Positions 57,749-64,000 of a stretch of 64,000 nt of DNA are shown here, piece after piece. The DNA is taken from NCBI RefSeq assembly GCF_035762905.1, contig NZ_DASUCC010000131.1, forward strand, positions 1-64,000, read 5' to 3'. Within the stretch, counting starts at the first letter, position 1. Each line of letters starts with the position of its first letter. Below the pieces are notes generated by a model. It saw only the letters and a list, made by a program, of their open reading frames with translations. It did not search any database and was not told the DNA's origin. The position numbers and the translations under genes were made by a program. The DNA is from DASYTH01 sp035762905 (GTDB taxonomy: Bacteria; Actinomycetota; Actinomycetes; Mycobacteriales; Pseudonocardiaceae).

Positions 57749-58471
57749 GTGAGTGTGCTCGTGCTCAGCGGAACCGGTACCGGGGTCGGAAAAACCGTCG
57801 TCGCGGCGGCGGTCGCGGCGCTCGCGCTGGCCGCGCGCCGCCGGGTCGCGGTGCTCAAACCGGTGCAGACCGGGGTCGGCCCGGACGACCCGGGCGATGT
57901 CGACGAGGTGGTCCGGCTGGCCGGCGACCTGACCGGTCTGGAACTGGCCCGGTTCGCCGACCCCCTGGCCCCGGCGACCGCGGCCCGGCTGGCCGGCCGG
58001 CCGGCCGTGCGCCCGGCCGACATCGCGGCGGCCGCGGTGGAGCTGAACCGCACGCACGGCCTGGTGATCATCGAAGGGGCCGGCGGGCTGTTGGTCCGGT
58101 TCGACGACGAGGGCGGCACCCTCGCCGACGTGGCCTGGGCGCTCGGCGCGCCGGTGCTGGTGGCCGCCGAGGCCGGGCTGGGCACGCTGAACGCCACCGC
58201 GCTGACCACCGAGGCGTTGCGCCGCCGGGGGATCGGCTGCGCCGGGGTGGTGGTCGGATCCTGGCCGGCCGAGCCCGACCTGGCCGCCCGGCACAACCTG
58301 GAGGATCTGCCGGCGGTGGCGGAGGCGCCACTGGCCGGGGTGCTGCCGGCCGGCGCGGCCGCGCTGGACCGGGCCGAGTTCCTGGCCACGGCCCGGCGTT
58401 CGCTGGCCCCCGGGCTGGGTGGCGAGTTCGACGCCGAGGATTTCGCCATCGGGCAGCTCCGCGCGGGCTGA
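57749..58471 (+). CDS. bioD: Dethiobiotin synthetase
   Basis: 240 residues from GTG 57749. BioD closes the ureido ring of dethiobiotin using CO2 and ATP. The P-loop GTGTGVGKTVVAAAV is at residues 8-22, KPVQTG is the substrate block and EGAGGLLV the third family motif. Length is normal. It precedes bioB by 86 bases, which hold an inverted repeat. Confidence 0.95.
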   Translation: MSVLVLSGTGTGVGKTVVAAAVAALALAARRRVAVLKPVQTGVGPDDPGDVDEVVRLAGDLTGLELARFADPLAPATAARLAGRPAVRPADIAAAAVELNRTHGLVIIEGAGGLLVRFDDEGGTLADVAWALGAPVLVAAEAGLGTLNATALTTEALRRRGIGCAGVVVGSWPAEPDLAARHNLEDLPAVAEAPLAGVLPAGAAALDRAEFLATARRSLAPGLGGEFDAEDFAIGQLRAG

Positions 58472-58487
58472 TCGAGCCGCGGTGACT

Positions 58488-58537
58488 GACGTCTCGCTCG
58501 GACCGATCGGGTGTGCGGCAGACTGGCGCGAGACGTC
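58488..58537 (+). promoter_or_regulatory. Inverted repeat in the bioB leader
   Basis: GACGTCTCGC (58488-58497) and GCGAGACGTC (58528-58537) are perfect 10-bp arms with a 30-base spacer. The site ends 20 bases before the bioB GTG, next to the ribosome site GAGGAGGA. Possibly an RNA hairpin or a repressor target. Confidence 0.5.
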
Positions 58538-58557
58538 GATCCACTGAGGAGGAAACC

Positions 58558-59580
58558 GTGACCGCCGCCGCCCAGCGAACCGACGACACGCTGCTCGACG
58601 CGGCCAGGGAGCAGGTACTCGAGCGCGGCGAGGGGCTCCGCGAGGACCAGGTGCTGCGGGCGCTGCGCGTCGGCGACGAGCGGCTGCCCGACCTGCTCGC
58701 CCTCGCCCACGCAGTGCGGATGCGGTGGTGCGGCCCCGAGGTGGAGGTCGAGGGCATCGTCAGCCTGAAGACCGGCGGATGCCCGGAGGACTGCCACTTC
58801 TGCTCCCAGTCCGGCCGGTTCCCCACCCCGGTGCGCTCGGCCTGGCTGGACATTCCGGGGCTGGTCGAGGCGGCCCGGCAGACCGCGGCGACCGGGGCCA
58901 CCGAGTTCTGCATCGTGGCGGCGGTGCGCGGGCCGGACGCCCGGTTGCTGTCGCAGGTCCGGGACGGCATCGCGGCGATCCGCGCGGCCGGCATCGAGAT
59001 CCAGATCGCGTGCTCGCTCGGCATGCTGACCCAGGCTCAGGTGGACGAGCTGGTCGGAATGGGGGTGCACCGGTACAACCACAACCTGGAGACCGCGCGG
59101 TCGCACTTCCCGGCGGTGGTCACCACGCACACCTGGGCGGAGCGCTGGGAGACGCTGCGGATGGTGCGGGACGCCGGGATGGAGGTCTGCTGCGGCGGCA
59201 TCATCGGGATGGGGGAGACGGTCGAGCAGCGGGCCGAGTTCGCCGGGCAGCTCGCCGAGCTGGACCCGCACGAGGTGCCGCTGAACTTCCTGATCCCACA
59301 GCCCGGCACGCCGTACGAGACGTACCCGGTGGTGGCCGGCCGGGACGCGCTGCGCACGGTGGCGGCATTCCGGCTGGCGATGCCGCGCACGATGCTGCGG
59401 TTCGCCGGCGGGCGGGAGTTGACCCTGGGCGATCTCGGCGCCGAGCAGGGCATGCTCGGCGGCATCAATGCGATCATCGTCGGCAACTACCTGACCAACC
59501 TCGGCCGGCCCGCGCAGCAGGACCTGAACATGCTGGCGGAGCTGAAGATGCCGATCAAGGCGCTGAGCGACACGTTGTGA
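58558..59580 (+). CDS. bioB: Biotin synthase (radical SAM)
   Basis: 340 residues from GTG 58558, with GAGGAGGA just upstream; the longer frame to 58513 has no such site. BioB inserts sulfur into dethiobiotin. The SAM-cluster cysteines lie in GGCPEDCHFCSQSG, and further conserved blocks are NHNLETARSHFPAVVTTH and GGIIGMGE. At the place of the canonical second-cluster residues the context (ATEFCIVAAVRGP, CCGGIIGMGE) fits actinobacterial BioB that works with BsaP. The stop codon merges with a repeat element. Confidence 0.96.
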   Translation: MTAAAQRTDDTLLDAAREQVLERGEGLREDQVLRALRVGDERLPDLLALAHAVRMRWCGPEVEVEGIVSLKTGGCPEDCHFCSQSGRFPTPVRSAWLDIPGLVEAARQTAATGATEFCIVAAVRGPDARLLSQVRDGIAAIRAAGIEIQIACSLGMLTQAQVDELVGMGVHRYNHNLETARSHFPAVVTTHTWAERWETLRMVRDAGMEVCCGGIIGMGETVEQRAEFAGQLAELDPHEVPLNFLIPQPGTPYETYPVVAGRDALRTVAAFRLAMPRTMLRFAGGRELTLGDLGAEQGMLGGINAIIVGNYLTNLGRPAQQDLNMLAELKMPIKALSDTL

Positions 59581-59783
59581 GTGAGCTTGCGAGCGAACCA
59601 ATGTCACAGGGCGTCCGATCACGGCGGCTCCGAGCCTGCGAGGAGGCGGCGTGAGCGAGCTTGCGAGCGAACCAATTTCACAGGGCGACGTGAGCGAGCT
59701 TGCGAGCGAACCATCGGGTACTGCCCCGGCGCCGAGTCTGCGAGGCGGTGGGGTTCGGCGGCACCGAGCTTGCGAGGCGCCGT
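59577..59783 (+). repeat. Cluster of GAGCYTGCGA repeat elements between bioB and bsaP
   Basis: Three copies of GTGAGYGAGCTTGCGAGCGA followed by ACC begin at 59577, 59651 and 59690; the first two also share CAATxTCACAGGGCG. Between and after them are three further loops: GAGCCTGCGA at 59630 (4-bp stem), GAGTCTGCGA at 59733 (10-bp stem with one mismatch) and GAGCTTGCGA at 59765 (8-bp stem, one mismatch, one wobble). The same core occurs in reverse upstream of sthA. Confidence 0.8.
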
Positions 59784-59784
59784 T

Positions 59785-59997
59785 GTGACCGGTGGGTTTT
59801 GTGTGCGGTGCGGGCAGCCGGCCGGTACGGGCGAGCACGCCGCGTGCCTCGGGTTGCGGGCCGAGCTGGAGCCGCCGCGGTTCTGCCGGGAGTGCGCCCG
59901 GCGGATGGTGGTGCAGGTGACCCCGGCGGGCTGGACCGCGCGGTGCAGCCGGCACGGAGAGTGCTCCTCCTCCGGCCCGGCGCCGGCAACGGACTAG
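59785..59997 (+). CDS. bsaP: Biotin synthase auxiliary protein BsaP
   Basis: 70 residues from GTG 59785. Cysteines occur in FCVRCGQ, HAACLGL, RFCRECARRMV and RCSRHGEC; the segment LEPPRFCRECARRMVVQVTP is highly conserved in the actinobacterial protein that follows bioB. BsaP carries an iron-sulfur cluster and supports multiple turnovers of BioB. It lies after the repeat cluster and has no clear ribosome site. Its stop overlaps the -10 box of the next gene. Confidence 0.93.
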   Translation: MTGGFCVRCGQPAGTGEHAACLGLRAELEPPRFCRECARRMVVQVTPAGWTARCSRHGECSSSGPAPATD

Positions 59998-60000
59998 TGT
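59995..60000 (+). promoter_or_regulatory. -10 box of the DUF2567 gene
   Basis: TAGTGT begins with the bsaP stop codon TAG and ends 7 bases before GTG 60008. No ribosome site is present, again suggesting leaderless translation. Confidence 0.45.
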
Positions 60001-60007
60001 CTTCGGG

Positions 60008-60586
60008 GTGTCGACCCCAGCCGATCACCCGCCGCCCGAGTCGGGCTGGGTCGTCGGCCTACCCACCCCGCTGCCCTGGCGGCCGCCACCCAGGGTGATC
60101 ATCCGGGCCGACCTGGTGCCGGCCGTGATCGTGTTCGTGGCCGTGGGGCTGCTGGGGATCGGCATCGGGTGGATCTGGTCGCTGATCGCCCCGCCGCAGC
60201 GGATGCGGGTGCTGGCCGACCGGCAGGTGCCGCTGCCGGTGGAGAGCTACCACAAGTTCGACGATCTGGCCCTGTTCGTGTTGCTGTCGCTGGGGGCCGG
60301 GCTGGTCACCGGCACGGCCCTGTGGTTGTTGCGCGGTCGCCGCGGCCCGGTGGTCATGGTCGCCGCGGTGCTCGGTTCGTTCGGTGCCGCGGCGCTGGCC
60401 ATGGCGCTGGGACTGGCGTGGGCGCAGGCTCGGTACGCGCTGCCGGAGGCGCCGACGGTCGGCGACGTGGTCGCCCAGGCACCGGTGCTCGAGACCGCGT
60501 GGTGCGTGCTGGCCTGGCCGCTGGCCACCGCGCTCGGCTACGGCATCCTGTCCGCCTGGAACGGTGCCGACGACCTGGATCGCTGA
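60008..60586 (+). CDS. DUF2567 membrane protein
   Basis: 192 residues from GTG 60008. A Pro-rich start (PLPWRPPP) is followed by four helices (VPAVIVFVAVGLLGIGIGWI; LALFVLLSLGAGLVTGTALW; VVMVAAVLGSFGAAALAMAL; a last near the C-terminus). The same gene follows bioB and bsaP in mycobacteria, so linkage to biotin supply is likely, though no function is known. Confidence 0.87.
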   Translation: MSTPADHPPPESGWVVGLPTPLPWRPPPRVIIRADLVPAVIVFVAVGLLGIGIGWIWSLIAPPQRMRVLADRQVPLPVESYHKFDDLALFVLLSLGAGLVTGTALWLLRGRRGPVVMVAAVLGSFGAAALAMALGLAWAQARYALPEAPTVGDVVAQAPVLETAWCVLAWPLATALGYGILSAWNGADDLDR

Positions 60587-60593
60587 CCGGTGT

Positions 60594-61274
60594 TCAGTTC
60601 AGGCTGAACTCGGTCTGGAACTCGGCCGGGGGAGCGGGAACCGCGCGCAGCGAGGTGAGGATCCCGGCCTCGCGGTTGAGGATCTTGCGGACCATGCGCA
60701 GGCGGTGCAGCGGGCGGATCTCCTCGAGCAGGCGCTGGCGGTCGTCGATGGTGAGCAGGCAGTCGGAGGCCAGCAGGTGAGCCAGGCCCGCGGCGTCGGT
60801 GTCCTCGGGTGGTTCGGACCAGTCGCCGCCCTGCCAGGCCGCATGGCAGTAGCGCCGGTGCGCGGACCGGGCGCCGTGCGACAGGATCCGGATCGCCTCG
60901 TCGCCGATGCTCGGCGGGTCCGCGTCGGGCACCCATTCGATCGCGCCGACCAGGTACGGCGCGCTGGTGCTGTCGATGGCCAGCAGCCGGAACCGCCGCT
61001 CGCCCATGGTCACCACGTCGAACCGGCCGTCCGGCAACCGTTTCGCCGCGCGCAGCAGCGCCGAGCAGCCGTAGGCCCGGACCTGGTCCACCGAGGTCAC
61101 CTCGAGGTCGAGCGATGGCCGCAGCGCCACCACGCCGAAGCGCTTGCCGGGCACCACTCCGGTGACCAGATCCACGGTCAGCTGCCGGTAGCGCGGCTCG
61201 AAGATGTGCAGCGGCAGTCTCGCTCCCGGCAGCAAAACGGTCTGCAGCGGGAAGAGCGGGAGCGACTCGGGCAC
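60594..61274 (-). CDS. LON N-terminal-domain (substrate-binding) protein
   Basis: 226 residues from GTG 61274. LPLFPLQTVLLPGARLPLHI and FEPRYRQLTVDL are the hallmark of the Lon protease N-terminal (PUA-like) domain. No ATPase or peptidase domain follows. Stand-alone forms of this domain exist widely; they may bind substrates or, in the human cereblon relative, target proteins. Position between DUF2567 and nrtR is conserved in part in mycobacteria. Function unknown. Confidence 0.9.
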   Translation of the reverse strand: MPESLPLFPLQTVLLPGARLPLHIFEPRYRQLTVDLVTGVVPGKRFGVVALRPSLDLEVTSVDQVRAYGCSALLRAAKRLPDGRFDVVTMGERRFRLLAIDSTSAPYLVGAIEWVPDADPPSIGDEAIRILSHGARSAHRRYCHAAWQGGDWSEPPEDTDAAGLAHLLASDCLLTIDDRQRLLEEIRPLHRLRMVRKILNREAGILTSLRAVPAPPAEFQTEFSLN

Positions 61275-61297
61275 GGATTCAAACTACGACGACGAGT

Positions 61298-62017
61298 TCA
61301 AGATCGCTTTCTGGTGTCTTCCACCCGGGTGGGCGGACGCAGCACGGCGAACGGGTCGGTGACCGCCATGCTGCGCTTGGCGAAGGTGAACAGCGCGGCC
61401 GGACGGCCGCCGGCCCGGCCAGGCACCGCGGTCTCGCCGGTGGTCTCGAGCAGCCCGCGCCGGGACAGCACGCGTTGCAGGTTGGTGGCCGACACCCGGT
61501 ACCCCAGCGCCGCCGAGTACAGCCCGCGCAGCGCGGAGATCGTGAACACCGGCGGGGCGAGCGCGAACCCGATGTTGGTGTAGGAAAGCTTGGCGCGCAG
61601 CCGGTCCCGCGCTCGAAGAACGATCGACTCGTGGTCGAACGCGGTGGGCGGCAACGCGTCCACCGGATGCCAGCGGGTGTCGGCCGGGATGGCCGGGTCG
61701 TTGTCCGACGGCACCAGCCCGAGGAACGCGGTCGCCACCACCCGCGGACCCGGCACCCGGTCCGGTGCGCTGAACACGGCGAGCTGTTCTACGTGCGCCA
61801 ACTGCCGAACGTCGACCTTCTCGGCGAGCTGGCGCTTGATCGACCGTTCCACGTCCTCGTCGGTCCGCAGCCGGCCGCCGGGCAGCGACCACCGGTGTGC
61901 GTGCGGCTCCATTGCGCGTTCCCACAACAGAACTTGAAGTGATCCCGCTCTCACCTGTAGCACCGCGCCCAGTACTTCATGGGCGAGCGGTGCGGCGGCG
62001 GTGGTAGCATCGGCCAT
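61298..62017 (-). CDS. nrtR: NrtR-type NAD-synthesis regulator (Nudix domain plus winged helix)
   Basis: 239 residues from ATG 62017; the longer frame to 62050 would run through the operator. An N-terminal Nudix domain (HRWSLPGGRLRTDEDVERS) has lost most of the catalytic REXXEE box, as the sequence reads KRQLAEKVDV, so it is probably a sensor rather than a hydrolase. The C-terminal winged helix (LRGLYSAALGYRVSATNLQR) binds DNA. NrtR represses NAD genes and responds to ADP-ribose. It is divergent from nadA and shares a palindrome that abuts its own start codon. Confidence 0.93.
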   Translation of the reverse strand: MADATTAAAPLAHEVLGAVLQVRAGSLQVLLWERAMEPHAHRWSLPGGRLRTDEDVERSIKRQLAEKVDVRQLAHVEQLAVFSAPDRVPGPRVVATAFLGLVPSDNDPAIPADTRWHPVDALPPTAFDHESIVLRARDRLRAKLSYTNIGFALAPPVFTISALRGLYSAALGYRVSATNLQRVLSRRGLLETTGETAVPGRAGGRPAALFTFAKRSMAVTDPFAVLRPPTRVEDTRKRS

Positions 62018-62040
62018 GTTTTCGCCCCTAAGGCGAAAAC
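62018..62040. promoter_or_regulatory. NrtR operator between nrtR and nadA
   Basis: GTTTTCGCC (62018-62026), CCTAA, GGCGAAAAC (62032-62040) is a perfect 9-bp palindrome. It touches the nrtR ATG (62017) and lies 43 bases from nadA, so one bound dimer could control both genes. Confidence 0.85.
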
Positions 62041-62082
62041 CTCCGGTCAACTCGACCCGGATGGCACACGGAGGAGCACATC

Positions 62083-63105
62083 ATGGCCGCGACCGCCTCT
62101 CTGGAGCTGGGATCCGATCTCACACCGTACGGGGGAGTGGTTCCCGACGCGGGCTGGCGCGCCGAAATCCGGCGGCTGGCCGAGGAACAGAACGCGGTGC
62201 TGCTCGCGCACAACTACCAGCTGCCGGAGATCCAGGACATCGCCGACCACACCGGCGACTCGCTCGGCCTGAGCCGGATCGCGGCGACCAGCGACGCGGC
62301 CACCATCGTCTTCTGCGGCGTGCACTTCATGGCCGAGACCGCCAAGATCCTCAGCCCGGACAAGCGGGTGCTCATCCCGGACGCCCGGGCCGGCTGCTCG
62401 CTGGCCGACTCGATCGACGCCGCGCAGCTGCGCGCCTGGAAGGCCGAGCACCCCGGTGCCGTGGTCGTCTCCTACGTCAACACCACCGCGGAGGTGAAGG
62501 CGGAGACCGACATCTGCTGCACCTCGTCCAACGCGGTCGACGTGGTCCGGTCCATCCCGGCCGACCGCGACGTGCTGTTCCTGCCGGACCAGTTCCTCGG
62601 GGCGCACGTCAAGCGCGAGACCGGCCGGCAGAACCTGCACATCTGGGCCGGCGAATGCCATGTGCACGCCGGGATCAACGGCACCGAACTGGCCGAGCGG
62701 GCCGCCGCCAACCCGGACGCGGACCTGTTCGTGCACCCCGAGTGCGGCTGCGCGACCTCGGCGTTATATCTGGCCGGCGAGGGCATCGTGCCCAGCGAGC
62801 GGGTCAAGATCCTGTCCACCGGCGACATGGTCACCCAGGCCCGGGCCACCCGGTCCCGGTCGGTGCTGGTGGCCACCGAGATCGGCATGCTGCACCAGCT
62901 CCGCCGGGCCGCTCCGGAGATCGAGTTCACCGCGGTCAACGACCGGGCCTCGTGCCGGTACATGAAGATGATCACGCCCGCGGCGCTGCTCCGGGCACTG
63001 CGAGAAGGACGCGACGAGGTGCACGTCGACCCGGCGATCGCCGAGCGGGCCCGCGGCGCGGTGCAGCGCATGATCGAGATCGGCAAGCCAGGAGGCGGGG
63101 AATGA
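62083..63105 (+). CDS. nadA: Quinolinate synthase A
   Basis: 340 residues from ATG 62083, after GGAGGA. NadA makes quinolinate from iminoaspartate and dihydroxyacetone phosphate and needs a [4Fe-4S] cluster. Cysteines for it lie in RAGCSLAD, PECGC and the region near DRASCRYMKM; VLLAHNYQLPEIQDIAD is the substrate block. The stop overlaps nadB as ATGA. Confidence 0.97.
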   Translation: MAATASLELGSDLTPYGGVVPDAGWRAEIRRLAEEQNAVLLAHNYQLPEIQDIADHTGDSLGLSRIAATSDAATIVFCGVHFMAETAKILSPDKRVLIPDARAGCSLADSIDAAQLRAWKAEHPGAVVVSYVNTTAEVKAETDICCTSSNAVDVVRSIPADRDVLFLPDQFLGAHVKRETGRQNLHIWAGECHVHAGINGTELAERAAANPDADLFVHPECGCATSALYLAGEGIVPSERVKILSTGDMVTQARATRSRSVLVATEIGMLHQLRRAAPEIEFTAVNDRASCRYMKMITPAALLRALREGRDEVHVDPAIAERARGAVQRMIEIGKPGGGE

Positions 63106-64000
63106 CCGTCCGCTGGGAGGCCCGGGCCGACCTGGTCGTGGTCGGCACCGGGGTGGCCGGGCTGACCGCCGCCCTTGCCGCGCACGCCCTGGGTCTGCGG
63201 GTGCTCGTGGTGACCAAGTCCGCGGCCGACGACGGCAACACCCGGTGGGCGCAGGGCGGGATCGCCGCCGTGCTGCCCGAGGCACACGAGCCGGGCGACA
63301 CGGTGGCCCGGCACGCGGCGGACACCCGCCTCGCCGGCGCCGGGCTGTGCGACGAGGCGGCGGTCGCGGCGATCATCGCCGGCGGGCCGGCCGCGGTGCA
63401 CCGGCTGCGCCGGCTGGGCGCCGCGTTCGACCTGGGTGCCGACGGGACGACATTGGCCCGTGGCCGGGAGGGTGGGCACAGTGCGTTCCGCGTGGTACAC
63501 GCGGGCGGCGATGCCACCGGCGCCGAGGTGGAGCGGGCGCTGCTGGCCGCGGCGCGCGACGGCCGGGTGCCGATGCTCGAACGGCACGTGGCCGTGGACA
63601 CGCTGCGCACGCCGCTCGGCGCGGTGGCCGGGCTGCTGGTGCTGGACGGTTCCGGCGAGTTGGGCCGGATCGGGGCGCCCGCTGTGCTGCTGGCCACCGG
63701 CGGCCTTGGCCAGCTCTACCAGGCCACCTCCAACCCGGCGGTGGCCACCGGGGACGGGATCGCACTGGCGCTGCGCTCCGGCGCGCCGGTCGCCGACCTG
63801 GAGTTCGTGCAGTTCCACCCCACCGTGCTCTACACCGGAGCCGGCGCGCGCGGCCGCTGCCCGCTGGTCACCGAGGCGGTGCGCGGCGAGGGCGCGGTGC
63901 TGATCGACGCGACCGGTGCCCGGGTGATGGCCGGCGTGCATCCGCTCGCCGACCTCGCGCCGCGCGACGTGGTGGCGGCGGCGATCACCCGCAGGCTGGC
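63102..64000 (+). CDS. nadB: L-aspartate oxidase, 3' end outside window
   Basis: About 299 residues are visible from ATG 63102; no stop appears before the window ends. The FAD motif DLVVVGTGVAGLTAALAA is at the N-terminus, TRWAQGGIAAVLPE is the second block, and LATGGLGQLYQATSNPAVATGDG and FVQFHPTVLY follow. NadB oxidises aspartate to iminoaspartate for NadA, and the ATGA overlap couples the two. nadC probably follows beyond the window. Confidence 0.96.
   Translation, partial: MTVRWEARADLVVVGTGVAGLTAALAAHALGLRVLVVTKSAADDGNTRWAQGGIAAVLPEAHEPGDTVARHAADTRLAGAGLCDEAAVAAIIAGGPAAVHRLRRLGAAFDLGADGTTLARGREGGHSAFRVVHAGGDATGAEVERALLAAARDGRVPMLERHVAVDTLRTPLGAVAGLLVLDGSGELGRIGAPAVLLATGGLGQLYQATSNPAVATGDGIALALRSGAPVADLEFVQFHPTVLYTGAGARGRCPLVTEAVRGEGAVLIDATGARVMAGVHPLADLAPRDVVAAAITRRL

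Noticed and set aside
59581..59784. An N-terminal extension of BsaP or a separate peptide (repeated VSELASEP-like sequence)
   Set aside because: The coding appearance comes from the repeat elements; homologous BsaP proteins begin near GTG 59785.

Overview
This window is high-G+C actinobacterial DNA. GTG starts are frequent, several genes look leaderless (a TANNNT -10 hexamer 6-9 bases before the start codon), and many neighbours share ATGA/GTGA stop-start overlaps. Gene order follows the mycobacterial chromosome in two blocks: rne-rplU-rpmA-obgE-proB plus nadD-rsfS-gpgP-octT-degV-comEA-comEC-holA-rpsT-lepA, and bioA-bioD-bioB-bsaP-DUF2567-nrtR-nadA-nadB. An octT/gpgP pair, a SAM-IV riboswitch and an XRE/DUF397 locus together suggest Pseudonocardiales (for example an Amycolatopsis-like organism). 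That placement is inferred from gene content, not from a database search.

Layout. 1-6030: the radical-SAM/DUF2344 pair, split by three accessory genes (SHOCT membrane protein, MFS exporter, secreted subtilisin). 6060-13280: a structured leader and the large RNase E/G gene, then L21, L27, ObgE and glutamate 5-kinase. 13298-15342: a divergent TetR/FAD-monooxygenase pair with a visible promoter and operator. 15418-17517: RecQ fused to a phosphoribosyltransferase. 17786-27382: NAD synthesis, ribosome silencing, methylglucose-lipopolysaccharide enzymes, DNA uptake (ComEA/ComEC), a threonine-synthase-like enzyme under a SAM-I riboswitch, HolA and S20. 27527-34536: enoyl-CoA hydratase, EamA transporter, glyoxalase-fold protein, AAA+ ATPase, a TlpA/CcdA redox pair and LepA. 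34641-42297: accessory zone with a frameshifted Uma2 gene, ankyrin protein, SthA-type transhydrogenase, a SAM-IV riboswitch with a class-V PLP enzyme, a frameshifted XRE regulator, an internally amplified DUF397 protein and a Tat-type esterase. 42352-52037: LspA, RluD, a sugar ABC transporter and small metabolic or stress genes. 52135-64000: DnaE, biotin genes with BsaP, and the NrtR-nadA-nadB NAD locus, which runs off the window.

The clearest points for follow-up are: (i) a SAM-I aptamer whose closing helix overlaps the Shine-Dalgarno of a threonine-synthase-like gene, about 13 kb from a SAM-IV aptamer; (ii) a family of small stem-loops sharing a GAGCYTGCGA loop with changing but paired stems; (iii) a DUF397 protein with five copies of its diagnostic motif beside a frameshifted XRE partner; (iv) the RecQ-phosphoribosyltransferase fusion; and (v) an exact-period 240-bp duplication in the RNase E tail. 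I found no complete, obviously new multigene system. No rRNA, tRNA, CRISPR array or insertion sequence was recognised.
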